Notes under the pieces: model-generated | What the model saw: the letters and a program-made list of their open reading frames with translations, nothing else | Database searches by the model: none | What the model was told of the DNA's origin: nothing | Assembly (NCBI GenBank): GCA_938028725.1 | Contig: CALIMH010000004.1 | Coordinates: 186,001 to 250,000 of the forward strand | Length of the DNA: 64,000 nucleotides | Direction: 5' to 3' | Origin: an uncultured Anaerolineae bacterium | GTDB taxonomy: Bacteria; Chloroflexota; Anaerolineae; J036; Brachytrichaceae | Translations under genes and position numbers: made by a program | Part shown: piece after piece, positions 43,316 to 52,304 of the stretch | Layout of the letters: every line of letters begins with the position of its first letter | Numbering within the stretch: position 1 is the stretch's first letter

Positions 43316-43357
43316 GCGACACATCCACCCCGAGCGGGTGGATGTGTCGCTTGATTT
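43316..43357 (+). terminator. Intrinsic terminator after the DJ-1/PfpI gene
   Basis: 15-bp perfect stem GCGACACATCCACCC (43316-43330) with its complement at 43336-43350, loop CGAGC, then TTGATTT. Confidence 0.85.
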
Positions 43358-43399
43358 GGGGATGCAGCCATCCTAGCGTGGGTCGAGTAAGCTAGGGGC

Positions 43400-44761
43400 A
43401 TGGCACGTAGCCGACAGTTCATCCAGCTCAAAACGGAGCTGCCCGGCCCCAACAGCCGCGCGCTGATCGCCCGACGCGAAGCCAGCATGCCCGCCGGCTT
43501 CGGCAAGTCCACCCAGATCGCTGTGCGCCGAGCGCATGGCGCGCTTGTGGAGGACGTGGATGGTAACATCTTGCTCGACTTCGCCGGCGGCATTGGCGCG
43601 CTGAACGTGGGGCACACGCCGGCGGAAGTGGTGGCGGCGATCAAAGCACAGGCAGAGCAGTTGATCCACATTTGCGCGCTGGTGGCCACCACCGAGCCGC
43701 ATGTGGCGCTGGCCGAAAAGCTCAACAGCATCGTGCCGATCAGCGGCCCAACCAAGGCGATGATCGCCAGCACCGGCGCCGAAGCCGTGGAGCAGGCCGT
43801 GCAGATCGCGCGCGCCGCGACTGGCCGGCCGGCTGTCATCGCCTTCGAAGGCGCGTATCACGGGCGCACGCTGCTCACCCAGACGCTCACCAGCAAGTAT
43901 GCTCTCTTCAAGAAAGGCTTCGGCCCTTTCGCGCCGGAGGTGTATCGCGCGCCTTTCCCCTATCTCTATCGCACCGCTGTCGGCACCGACTTGAGTGACG
44001 CCCAAAAGCTGGAGCTGGTGTGGGAGGCGTTCGAGCGCCTGCTGGTGGCGCACATCATGCCGGAGCATGTCGCTGCTGTGGTGATCGAGCCAGTACAGGG
44101 GGAGGGCGGCTTCATCCCTGCGCCGAAAGCGTTCATGCGTCGCCTGCGCGAGACGTGCACACGGCACGGCATCGTGCTGGTTGTGGACGAGGTGCAATCG
44201 GGCATGGGGCGCACCGGCCGCATGTTCGCCATCGAGCACTATGATGTGGAGCCAGACATCATCACGCTGGCGAAGAGCGTGGGTGGCGGCATGCCCATCG
44301 CTGCCACCGTCGGGCGTGCGGAGCTGATGGACAAGGTGCACTTGGGGGGATTAGGCGGCACTTACAGCGGCAACCCTGTTGCGTGCGCAGCGGCGTTGCA
44401 AGCGATCGCGCTGATCGAGCGAGACAATCTCTGCGCGCGCGCTGCGCATCTCGGCCAGCTCGCCGGGGCGCGGTTGCGCCAGATGCAGGAGCGCTACGCC
44501 ATCATCGGCGACGTGCGCGGGCTAGGGGCAATGCTTGCACTCGAGTTCGTCGCCGACCGCCAGACGCGCCAGCCGCTCAGCGTGGAGCGCACGTGGGCCA
44601 TCGTGCAAGACGTGGCCAACCACGGTGTGTTGGCCATTCGCTGTGGTTTGTATTCCAACGGCCTGCGCTTCCTCTTCCCGCTGGTGATCACCGAAGCCCA
44701 GCTTCACGAAGGTCTGGATGTGGTGGAAGAGGCGATCGCGCGGGCAGATGCCCAGCGCTAA
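43400..44761 (+). CDS. Class-III PLP aminotransferase (4-aminobutyrate/acetylornithine-like)
   Basis: 453 aa. GALNVGHTPAEVVAAI, AFEGAYHGRT, EPVQGEGGFIPAP, VLVVDEVQSGMGRTGRMFA and the PLP lysine in ITLAKSVGGGMP are ordered class-III aminotransferase motifs; the closest pattern is GabT-like omega-aminotransferases. The amino donor (GABA, ornithine, diamines or beta-alanine) is unresolved. A weak TAAGCT lies 6 nt before the ATG. It converges on the lytic transglycosylase with 6 bp between stops. Confidence 0.9.
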   Translation: MARSRQFIQLKTELPGPNSRALIARREASMPAGFGKSTQIAVRRAHGALVEDVDGNILLDFAGGIGALNVGHTPAEVVAAIKAQAEQLIHICALVATTEPHVALAEKLNSIVPISGPTKAMIASTGAEAVEQAVQIARAATGRPAVIAFEGAYHGRTLLTQTLTSKYALFKKGFGPFAPEVYRAPFPYLYRTAVGTDLSDAQKLELVWEAFERLLVAHIMPEHVAAVVIEPVQGEGGFIPAPKAFMRRLRETCTRHGIVLVVDEVQSGMGRTGRMFAIEHYDVEPDIITLAKSVGGGMPIAATVGRAELMDKVHLGGLGGTYSGNPVACAAALQAIALIERDNLCARAAHLGQLAGARLRQMQERYAIIGDVRGLGAMLALEFVADRQTRQPLSVERTWAIVQDVANHGVLAIRCGLYSNGLRFLFPLVITEAQLHEGLDVVEEAIARADAQR

Positions 44762-44767
44762 GCCAGC

Positions 44768-47278
44768 TCACTCAGGAGCGTAAATCCGATGGTAAATCGC
44801 GTAGTTTGCGCCCACCGTGCGGATGTAGGTGCGTGTCTCGTCAAAGGTGATGTTGAGGTAGAACAGGTCCGGATCGCCGCCGCTGCGCTCCTTCCAGCGC
44901 AAGCTATTGCCGGGGCCGCCGTTGTAGGCGGCTAACGCGGCGTACAAGTCGCCGCCGAAGAAGTTGCGTTGCTTGGCCAAGTAATGCGTCCCAAAACGCA
45001 CACTGACGATTGGCTTTTGCAACTCGGCGGAGGTGTAGCCTGGTGGCCAGCGCAGCTCGTTGTAAATCTCGCGGCCGGTGCTGGGGATCACTTGCATCAG
45101 CCCGCTAGCTGCGGCCGGCGACACGGCGAACGGCTCAAACAAGCTCTCCTGGCGGATCAGCGCGAAGATGAGCAGCGGGTCAAGCGCATACGCGCGCGCT
45201 TGCTCCAGCACCAGCTCGGCATAGTAAGTGGGGTAGAGCAAGGCCGCGAGGAAGCGCGGCATCTGCGAGGGCGTGCGCGCCGGCGAGAGGCGCATTAGCG
45301 CGTCGGCGGCAGCAATCGAGGCGCGGTAAGCGCCGATGCGCTGAAAGTGCAGCACCAATTGATAGAGCGCCAGTGGGTCGCGCCCAAACGAGGCGCGCAA
45401 GCCATCGAACTCCGCGCGTGCCTCTGGCCAAAACCCCAGCTCCCAAAGCCAGTTGCCGCGCATGAAGCGCGCGTCGCTGCGAATGTCCTCGCGCAGCGCG
45501 TCCAGCGGCGTGGCTTCTGGCAAGCTGAGCCACTCGCGCAGCCAACGTTCCGCCTCCTGCTGCTCGGCTGCGGTGACCGGCCGCAGGGTCTCGGCGAAGG
45601 GTAGCGAGAGCGGCGCACGGGTGGGGTCACGGAGCAACTCTGCAGCCCGCGTCCCCTCATACGAGTCCGGCGCCAGCTCCACCAGCGCGTTCAGCACAGC
45701 GGTGGCGCTCGTGGTTTCGCCAGCGGCCAGATAGGCTTTGCCTAACCACAGCCGCGCGCTCAACGCTGCGGGCTGGTCGGGGTAACGCACCACCAGGGCG
45801 CGGCTCCACTCGGCCACTGCCTCCCATTGCCCCAAGCGGTAATGGATGGCAGCGACGCGCAGCAGCGCTTCGGCAGCGCGTTCGGCGTTGGGATGCAGCT
45901 CAGCGGCGCGACGATAGGCGGCGAGCGCATCAGCCAACAGGGTGGCGTCGCGGGCGAGCTGCTGGGCTGCGTCGAGCAGTGCCTCGGCAGCGCGCGCGTC
46001 GGGCGGGGCGTGCTGCAGCAGCGCGCTGAGCGCGGCGCGGGCTTCCTCGTAGCGGCCTTGGCCGGCCAGCAGCTTCGCCTTCTCGGCCAGCGCGATGGCT
46101 GCAAATGGGCTGGAGGGCGGGTTCTCTATGATGGTGCGGTCGAGATTGCGCAGCGCGTCGGCAGGGCTGCCCATCTGCAGGTAGTTGAGCGCGCTCCAGT
46201 AACGGATCTCGTTCGCTCGCTCCGGCGTGGCCGTGATGGCGCGCCGAAAGGCGTCGCGAGCGAGCGCGTATTGGCGGTTGTGGTAGTTCACGATGCCGCG
46301 TTGCAGCTCGTCCACTGGTTGCCCAGCGCGCAGCAGCGCCTGCAATGCCGAAAGCGCTTGAGGGGTGCGCGGGTGGTGGTCAACTAAAGCCTGCATGTAT
46401 CTGAACGCCTCGGCGTGGCGGCCGGCCACCTGCAAGACCTGCGCCAGCTCCCACAGGATGCGTGCCCGGTAGTTCGCCACCTGTGCGCGGGCGAGGATAG
46501 CCTCATACTCAGCAACTGCGCCATCGAAATCGCCGCTGAGCTGAAGCGCCACCGCCAGCTTCTCGCGGCGGGCAAACTCCTCAGCCATGGTGGGTGCTGC
46601 GGCAACGCTGCGGCGGAGGTAGGGCACTGCTTCGGCAGGCTGGTTGGCGTTGAGCAGCGCCTCGCCAAGCCACCAGTTCAACCACGGGGAGAGTGGGGTG
46701 TCGCTTTGCAGCGCGGCTGAGTACGCCGCAGTTGCCGCAAGAGCGCTGCCGGCTTGGGCTTGGGTGCGCCCCTGCAACACCAGCGCGCGAACGCGCGTTG
46801 CTTGGTCTTCGCTGCGGGCCAGTTGGGCAAGCAGCGCCATGGCAGCGTCGGGGTCATTCTGGCGGAGATGCCATTGCGCCAACGCGAGCATGACCGACTC
46901 GCGCCAGGCGGTGTCAGGCTCTGCACCGAGCAACGCGCCGCTGGCCATGGCAATCGCTGTGGTGTAATCGCCGATGAAGGCAGCACGACGCGCCGCCTCG
47001 AACAGCGTGCGCGGGCTAGGTGTCGGGGTGGGCGCCGGCGTGGGCGTCGGCGTCGGTGGGAGGGTGGGAGAAGGCGGGGGCGTTGATGTGGACGGCAGCG
47101 CTGCGTCGGCGCAAGCGGCGCCGATCATCACAACCAGCAGCCAAGCCCATCGGCGCAACGGTTGCCCTCGGCGCTGTGACAAAGGCTGGGCGCGGCGCGA
47201 GGAGGACGCCGGCAAAACGCGCAGCGTCGCGCTGCGAGGCGCGTCCGCATCTGTGCGCGGCGAGGTGTGCTGGCACAC
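44768..47278 (-). CDS. TPR-containing lytic transglycosylase (Slt70-like)
   Basis: 836 aa from GTG. A hydrophobic export segment (about 44-58) ends in IGAAC, a borderline lipobox, followed by a Pro/Thr linker (about 62-90). TPR-like helical pairs occupy about 95-590. The C-terminal SLT domain has catalytic Glu711 in LIRQESLFEPFAVSPAAASGLMQVIPSTG and AALAAYNGG. It cleaves peptidoglycan glycan strands with 1,6-anhydro product. The superhelical middle is much longer than in most Slt proteins and probably forms the usual toroid. TACACT is 8 nt before the GTG. Confidence 0.9.
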   Translation of the reverse strand: MCQHTSPRTDADAPRSATLRVLPASSSRRAQPLSQRRGQPLRRWAWLLVVMIGAACADAALPSTSTPPPSPTLPPTPTPTPAPTPTPSPRTLFEAARRAAFIGDYTTAIAMASGALLGAEPDTAWRESVMLALAQWHLRQNDPDAAMALLAQLARSEDQATRVRALVLQGRTQAQAGSALAATAAYSAALQSDTPLSPWLNWWLGEALLNANQPAEAVPYLRRSVAAAPTMAEEFARREKLAVALQLSGDFDGAVAEYEAILARAQVANYRARILWELAQVLQVAGRHAEAFRYMQALVDHHPRTPQALSALQALLRAGQPVDELQRGIVNYHNRQYALARDAFRRAITATPERANEIRYWSALNYLQMGSPADALRNLDRTIIENPPSSPFAAIALAEKAKLLAGQGRYEEARAALSALLQHAPPDARAAEALLDAAQQLARDATLLADALAAYRRAAELHPNAERAAEALLRVAAIHYRLGQWEAVAEWSRALVVRYPDQPAALSARLWLGKAYLAAGETTSATAVLNALVELAPDSYEGTRAAELLRDPTRAPLSLPFAETLRPVTAAEQQEAERWLREWLSLPEATPLDALREDIRSDARFMRGNWLWELGFWPEARAEFDGLRASFGRDPLALYQLVLHFQRIGAYRASIAAADALMRLSPARTPSQMPRFLAALLYPTYYAELVLEQARAYALDPLLIFALIRQESLFEPFAVSPAAASGLMQVIPSTGREIYNELRWPPGYTSAELQKPIVSVRFGTHYLAKQRNFFGGDLYAALAAYNGGPGNSLRWKERSGGDPDLFYLNITFDETRTYIRTVGANYAIYHRIYAPE

Positions 47279-47286
47279 TCAGTGCA

Positions 47287-47292
47287 AGTGTA
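47287..47292 (-). promoter_or_regulatory. -10 box TACACT for the lytic transglycosylase
   Basis: TACACT on the minus strand, 8 nt before GTG 47278; no Shine-Dalgarno sequence. Confidence 0.45.
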
Positions 47293-47382
47293 ACAGAGAG
47301 CACTTCGCAGCTGCGCGTCATGCTGAATCAGACCGGCGGGGAGGAAGGTTGTTTTAAGCTTTGGGCGTAGGATAGAGAGGCT

Positions 47383-48363
47383 ATGAGTCGTCGCTTAGCG
47401 AGTTTGCTGATCGCTGCCGGCTTAGTACTGATGGGGTCATCCGCAGCACAAGCGCAGTCTCAACGTCCGTCCGAAGTGTTGCTGCGTGGCCAGTCTGCAC
47501 AGGTGACGCGCGTGATCAGCGGCGACACCATCGAGGTGATCACCTCAGAAGGTAAGCCGTTGACGGTGCGCTACATTGGTGTCGCTGCCCCAGCGTTGGA
47601 GGCGTGTTACGGCGCTGCGTCTCGCTCAGCCAACGCGGCGCTGGTGCAGGGCAAGCGCGTGATCCTGGAGCAAGACACCACCGACCAACTAGAGGACGGC
47701 GTCGCGCCGCGCTACGTGTATCTGATCAACGGCCGCATGGTGAACATGCTGCTGGCAGAGCAGGGCGCCGTAGTGGCCCAAGTGCGCCTGCCCGACACGC
47801 GTTACCAGCGTGCCATAGAGCAGGCCTCGACAAGCGCGGAACAAGTCAGGCGCGGCGGCTGGGCGCGCTGTGGGTGGCAGGCGCAAGCGCGCCTGGTCTC
47901 GCCTGGTCAATGTGTGGCCATTGCACTTGCGGAGTTGGAGCGGCGCGTGGAGAGGCCGGCCCCGCTGGGCGCGCTGCGCGATGGCGATTGTGTGGTTGTG
48001 CCCGACGCGCCCGGCGCAGCCACGCGCTTCGACTACCATCCCGCCGGCAGCGTGGTGACGCTAGGTGAAGGGTTGCTGCGCTGGAAGGACGGCGTGGTGC
48101 TGATCGAGCAGCGCGCTGAGGATGGCGTGCTAGTGGCGCATGTGTCCGAGTGGCGCCGTAAACCACCGGTCAAGGTCACGCTCGGCAGCGTCACCTTCAC
48201 CATACCATCCAGAGAGCGCGAACTGTTTCAAGCTGTCCTGCCGCTGGAGCGCGACCCGGTCTATCCGGAGATCGTGCGGCTGCCGATAGTTGGCACGTGG
48301 GTGATGCGCGAGCGGCCGGGTGGGCGCTTCGAGGCGCTAGTGGATTTCTTCGAGGCGCGCTGA
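47383..48363 (+). CDS. Exported SNase-like protein lacking the catalytic triad residues
   Basis: 326 aa. Sec signal peptide (1-24, cleavage after AQA). Residues of about 38-165 match the staphylococcal-nuclease/TNase barrel: VISGDTIEV (Asp48), VRYIGV (Arg63), PRYVYL (Arg110). The stretch aligned with nuclease Asp40-Thr41-Pro42-Glu43 is Ala68-Ala69-Pro70-Ala71, so a calcium ligand and the general base are missing; nuclease activity is unlikely. The C-terminal 150 residues include paired cysteines and beta strands of no known family. It might bind nucleic acid or protein at the cell surface (inference). Weak TAGGAT 9 nt before the ATG overlaps an AGAGAGG ribosome-site candidate. Confidence 0.75.
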   Translation: MSRRLASLLIAAGLVLMGSSAAQAQSQRPSEVLLRGQSAQVTRVISGDTIEVITSEGKPLTVRYIGVAAPALEACYGAASRSANAALVQGKRVILEQDTTDQLEDGVAPRYVYLINGRMVNMLLAEQGAVVAQVRLPDTRYQRAIEQASTSAEQVRRGGWARCGWQAQARLVSPGQCVAIALAELERRVERPAPLGALRDGDCVVVPDAPGAATRFDYHPAGSVVTLGEGLLRWKDGVVLIEQRAEDGVLVAHVSEWRRKPPVKVTLGSVTFTIPSRERELFQAVLPLERDPVYPEIVRLPIVGTWVMRERPGGRFEALVDFFEAR

Positions 48364-48385
48364 CAGACTCCTCTAGGCGCTTGCT

Positions 48386-50032
48386 TCACAACATCGTCGG
48401 AGGGTGATATTCGCCGAACACGCGCCGCAGCACGCTGCCGATCTCACCGACCGTGACGCCCCCTTCGACGCATGCGATCAAGCAGGGCATGATGTTATCG
48501 CGCCCGCGCGCCACCTGCTCCAGTTGCGACAGCAGCTCGGCCACTGTGCTGGAGTTGCGGGTGGCGCGCCATTGGCGCAGCCGCTCTCGTTGGCGCGCCT
48601 CCACTTCAGGGTTGACGCGGAACTTGGCTTGAGCGGTGCGGTGGTCAGCTTCCGATTCTGTGAAAGCGTTGACGCCGACGATGACGCGCTCCCCGCGCTC
48701 GACAGCCTGTTGATAGCGATAGGCGGATTCGGCGATCTGCGCCTGCATCCAGCCGCTCTCGATGGCGCGCACAGCTCCGCCTAGCGCGTCAATCTTGGCG
48801 ATCAACGCAGCGGCGCGGCGCTCGATCTCGTCGGTGAGATGCTCGATCACGTAGGAGCCGGCGAGCGGGTCCACGGTGTCGGCCACGCCGGTCTCGTAGG
48901 CGATGATCTGCTGAGTGCGCAGCGCTAACCGCGCGGATGCCTCGGTGGGCAGTTGGAGCGCCTCGTCCCAACCGTTGGTGTGCAGACTTTGTGTGCCGCC
49001 CAGGACGGCCGCGAGCGCTTGCAACGTCACGCGCACCACGTTGTTGAGCGGTTGCTGCGCGGTGAGCGTGCTACCGCCGGTCTGGGTGTGGAAGCGCAGC
49101 ATCCAACTGCGAGGGTCGCGCGCGCCGAAGCGCTCGCGCATGATCTTGGCCCAAAGCCGACGCGCGGCGCGGAACTTGGCGATCTCCTCTAGGAAGTCGT
49201 TGTGGGCGTTAAAAAAGAAGGTGAGCTGGCCGGCGAAGGCGTCCACATCCAACCCGGCCTCGATTGCGGCTTGGGTGTAGGCAATGGCGTTCGCTAGCGT
49301 GAACGCCACCTCCTGCACCGCTGTGCTGCCCGCCTCGCGGATGTGGTAGCCGCTAATACTGATGGTGTTCCAATGGGGCAGGTGGTCCTTGCAAAAAGCA
49401 AAGATGTCGGTCACCAGTCGCATGGAGTGCTGCGGTGGGAAGATGTACAGGCCGCGCGCGGCGTATTCCTTCAGGATGTCGTTTTGCGTGGTGCCACGCA
49501 GCTTGCGCATCACCTCTGGTGAGCCGCCGGCTTGTTCCTTCGCCACCGCGATGTAGAGCGCCAGCAGCACAGCCGCCGGTGCGTTGATCGTCATGCTGGT
49601 GCTCACCTGGTCGAGTGGGATGCCCGCGAATAGCTCGCGCATGTCGTTGAGCGTGCTGATGCTCACGCCCACCCTGCCCACCTCGCCGGCCGCCAGTGGG
49701 TCGTCGGCGTCCATGCATAGTTGAGTGGGCAGGTCGAAGGCGACCGATAGGCCGGTTTGGCCTTGCGAGAGCAGAAAGCGATAGCGCGCGTTGCTATCTT
49801 GAGCGGTGGAGAAGCCAGCGTATTGGCGCATCGTCCACAACCGCGAGCGATACATGGTGGGGTGGATGCCGCGCGTGAAAGGGAACTCGCCGGGCATTTC
49901 GCAGCCGTCTGGCCCGTAGGCCACATCCAACGGGATGCCGGAGGCCGTCTCGAAAGAGGGCTTGCGTTGGGGAGCGCGCTTCAGCGCTGGCTCAAGCACG
50001 TCGCGCTCCCATGCAGCGCGAGATTCGCTCAC
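48386..50032 (-). CDS. Methylmalonyl-CoA mutase catalytic (large) subunit
   Basis: 548 aa, only the TIM-barrel substrate domain; the B12-binding domain must come from a separate protein not in the window. [19 protein letters not shown] has the Tyr typical of methylmalonyl-CoA mutase (Phe in isobutyryl-CoA mutase). [42 protein letters not shown] and [14 protein letters not shown] complete the fold. Reversible conversion of methylmalonyl-CoA and succinyl-CoA in propionate or odd-chain metabolism. The GTG start follows TACAAT by 7 nt. Divergent from serS. Confidence 0.92.
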   Translation of the reverse strand: MSESRAAWERDVLEPALKRAPQRKPSFETASGIPLDVAYGPDGCEMPGEFPFTRGIHPTMYRSRLWTMRQYAGFSTAQDSNARYRFLLSQGQTGLSVAFDLPTQLCMDADDPLAAGEVGRVGVSISTLNDMRELFAGIPLDQVSTSMTINAPAAVLLALYIAVAKEQAGGSPEVMRKLRGTTQNDILKEYAARGLYIFPPQHSMRLVTDIFAFCKDHLPHWNTISISGYHIREAGSTAVQEVAFTLANAIAYTQAAIEAGLDVDAFAGQLTFFFNAHNDFLEEIAKFRAARRLWAKIMRERFGARDPRSWMLRFHTQTGGSTLTAQQPLNNVVRVTLQALAAVLGGTQSLHTNGWDEALQLPTEASARLALRTQQIIAYETGVADTVDPLAGSYVIEHLTDEIERRAAALIAKIDALGGAVRAIESGWMQAQIAESAYRYQQAVERGERVIVGVNAFTESEADHRTAQAKFRVNPEVEARQRERLRQWRATRNSSTVAELLSQLEQVARGRDNIMPCLIACVEGGVTVGEIGSVLRRVFGEYHPPTML

Positions 50033-50039
50033 ATAAGCA

Positions 50040-50045
50040 ATTGTA
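50040..50045 (-). promoter_or_regulatory. -10 box TACAAT for the methylmalonyl-CoA mutase gene
   Basis: TACAAT on the minus strand, 7 nt before GTG 50032. Leaderless GTG start predicted. Confidence 0.5.
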
Positions 50046-50095
50046 AGAGCGTGGCCAAAATCATCGCCCGCTGGCGTTGACCATGCGCGCAGGTT

Positions 50096-50101
50096 TACAA
50101 T
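50096..50101 (+). promoter_or_regulatory. -10 box TACAAT for serS
   Basis: TACAAT, 22 nt before ATG 50124, leaving a leader of roughly 15 nt. No acceptable -35: TTGACC at 50077 is only 13 nt away. Confidence 0.45.
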
Positions 50102-50123
50102 CCTCGCTTGTCACATCAGCCTT

Positions 50124-51398
50124 ATGCTCGACATGAACTTGCTGCGCAAAGAACCTGAAGTTGTCCGTCGCGCCTTGCAGCAACGCGGTGAAGACCCTGC
50201 CCCAGTTGACGTCATTCTGGAGTTAGACGCGCGCCGGCGCAACATCCTGGGCCGCTCTGAGCAACTGCGTGCGCTGCGCAATCAGGTGAGCAAAGAGATC
50301 GGCCGCATGGCCGACGAGGCGGCCCGCGAGGCCAAGCGCGCAGAGATGCGCCGGGTGGGCGACGAGATCGCCGCCCTGGAATCAGAGCTGCGTGAAGTGG
50401 AGACCCAGCTGGAAGCGCGCGTGTCTGAGCTGCCCAACATCCCAGACCCGCGCGCGCCGCTGGGCGCGAGCGAGGCCGATAACGTGGTTGTGCGTGAGGT
50501 GGAAGGCTCGCTGCCGTCGCCGCGCTTCACGCCGCTGCCGCATTGGGAGATCGGCACACGGTTGGGGATCATTGATTTCGAGCGCGGTGTCAAGTTGAGC
50601 GGCACGCGCTTTTACGTGCTCAACCATTGGGGCGCGCGCTTGCAACGCGGCCTGATCGCTTGGATGCTCGACCTGCGCCAACGCCAGGGATACGAGGAGC
50701 GCTACTTGCCATTCATGGTCAAGTCGCACGTGATTTACGCCGCCGGCCAATTGCCTAAGTTCCGCGACAACTTGTACCACGACGCAGAGGAGGACTTTTG
50801 GTGGGTGCCAACTGCCGAAGTGCCGCTCACCAGCCTGCACGCGGATGAGATCCTCAGCGCCGACCAGCTGCCCCGGCTCTATGCTGCCTACACCCCTTGC
50901 TTCCGCCGAGAGAAGATGAGCGCCGGCCGCGACGTGCGCGGCATCAAGCGCGGCCATCAGTTTGACAAGGTGGAGATGTACGCCTTCACCAAGCCAGAGG
51001 ACAGCGACCACTACCACCAAAAAATGCTCGCCGACGCCGAGGAGACGCTCCAGTTGCTCGGCCTGACGTATCGCGTCAAGCTGCTGTGCACAGCAGACCT
51101 CGGTTTTGCTTCGCGCTTGACTTACGACATTGAGGTTTGGGCACCAGGAGTGCAGGAGTGGTTGGAGGTCAGCTCTGTGAGCAACGTGGGCGACTTTCAG
51201 GCGCGGCGCGCCGGCGTCAAATTCCGCCGCGAGCCGGGCGCCAAGCCAGAGTTTGTGCACACCCTCAACGGCAGTGGCCTGGGTTTGCCGCGCACGATGA
51301 TCGCGATCTTGGAAAATTACCAGCAAGCCGATGGCAGCGTGATAGTGCCGCAGGTTTTGCGACCCTACGTCGGCACCGATCGCATCAGCTCGCCCTGA
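50124..51398 (+). CDS. serS: Seryl-tRNA synthetase
   Basis: 424 aa class-II synthetase. N-terminal coiled-coil arm (about 25-100, [15 protein letters not shown] and [18 protein letters not shown]) grips the tRNA variable arm. Motif 2 [21 protein letters not shown] and motif 3 [19 protein letters not shown] form the active site. Length and order are standard. Single-gene unit with its own promoter. Confidence 0.97.
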   Translation: MLDMNLLRKEPEVVRRALQQRGEDPAPVDVILELDARRRNILGRSEQLRALRNQVSKEIGRMADEAAREAKRAEMRRVGDEIAALESELREVETQLEARVSELPNIPDPRAPLGASEADNVVVREVEGSLPSPRFTPLPHWEIGTRLGIIDFERGVKLSGTRFYVLNHWGARLQRGLIAWMLDLRQRQGYEERYLPFMVKSHVIYAAGQLPKFRDNLYHDAEEDFWWVPTAEVPLTSLHADEILSADQLPRLYAAYTPCFRREKMSAGRDVRGIKRGHQFDKVEMYAFTKPEDSDHYHQKMLADAEETLQLLGLTYRVKLLCTADLGFASRLTYDIEVWAPGVQEWLEVSSVSNVGDFQARRAGVKFRREPGAKPEFVHTLNGSGLGLPRTMIAILENYQQADGSVIVPQVLRPYVGTDRISSP

Positions 51399-51470
51399 GC
51401 GACAAGCGGGGTGGATGAGCGCTGTCCAAGCTGTAGCGACCTTTAATCTTGCCGTGCTTTTATCTCAGCC

Positions 51471-52238
51471 ATGAGCGCAGAACCGATCGTGCTAATCGGC
51501 GGTTTCGGGTCGCATTGGAAGGACTACCGCGCGGCAGCCCAACACTTGGCCAACGTGGCCCAGCGGCGCGTGTTCATCGCCAATCTCACCCGCTTGAGCT
51601 GGATGGTCGGCGGGCTGACCGACTACGAGGTGTTGCTGCGACGCGCCGCCGCTGCGATTCAGCATGCGCTGCAAGTGAGCGGTGCATCACGCGTCATTGT
51701 GGTGGGGCACAGTGCCGGTGGGATCATCGGCAGGGCCTACTTGGGCGACCGCGCCTGGAAGCCCCATCATCACGCTTGGCACGGCTATCGCCACGTGTCG
51801 CACCTAATCATGGTGGGCAGCCCGCTCCAGGAGCTGAGCAGCCGTGGCTATCGGCGTGCCTCGCGCGCAGCAAGCTGGGTCGCCCGCACGTATCCCGATG
51901 CCTACTATGCTGACCAAGGCGTGCGCTATGGCGTGGTGCGCAGCCGCTTCGTCTTCGGCAAGCGCGATGGCACACCTCTCGAGCGAATGGCGTGGGTCAA
52001 CTACCGCTTCATCAGCGGCGAAGGTGAGCAGTGGGGAGATGGCGTCGTGCCAACTCAAATGAGCACGTTGCGCGGCGCTGCTTGTGTGGAGCTGGAGGGG
52101 GTGGCGCACTCACCTGCGTGGCAGCCCTGGTTCTTTGGCGATGAGGAGACTATCCGCTCCTGGTGGGAGCCGCTGATGCGCTCCGCTGAGCAAGCGGCGG
52201 CATTCCCCACGGCGCATGCCGTGGCGGGCGCCGGGTAG
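51471..52238 (+). CDS. Lipase/esterase-like alpha/beta hydrolase
   Basis: 255 aa, no signal peptide. Starts PIVLIGGFGSHWKDYR; nucleophile Ser81 in VVGHSAGGIIGRAYL, acid Asp190 in WGDGVVP, base His213 in GVAHSP, giving a full triad in order. The pattern is that of triacylglycerol-lipase or PGAP1-like hydrolases, and homologues occur widely in Cyanobacteria and Chloroflexota. Substrate unknown. It lies 72 bp after serS and converges on the M20 peptidase gene. Confidence 0.85.
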   Translation: MSAEPIVLIGGFGSHWKDYRAAAQHLANVAQRRVFIANLTRLSWMVGGLTDYEVLLRRAAAAIQHALQVSGASRVIVVGHSAGGIIGRAYLGDRAWKPHHHAWHGYRHVSHLIMVGSPLQELSSRGYRRASRAASWVARTYPDAYYADQGVRYGVVRSRFVFGKRDGTPLERMAWVNYRFISGEGEQWGDGVVPTQMSTLRGAACVELEGVAHSPAWQPWFFGDEETIRSWWEPLMRSAEQAAAFPTAHAVAGAG

Positions 52239-52304
52239 GGTTGCGTGGCCGGAACGCGACTCCCTCGGTGTCGCGGTTGCGCGTGGCGCTGCCTCCCTCC
52301 CGCT

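Noticed and set aside
47000-47100. Pro/Thr coding repeat resembling a DNA tandem repeat
   Set aside because: It encodes the flexible linker after the export segment of the lytic transglycosylase; ordinary low-complexity linker.
50077-50101. TTGACC...TACAAT as a full sigma-70 promoter for serS
   Set aside because: The spacer is only 13 bp, too short for a normal -35/-10 pair; only the -10 box is kept.
52253-52280. CGCGAC/GTCGCG inverted repeat between lipase-like and M20 genes
   Set aside because: Only 6 bp and no T-tract; not distinguishable from chance in GC-rich DNA.
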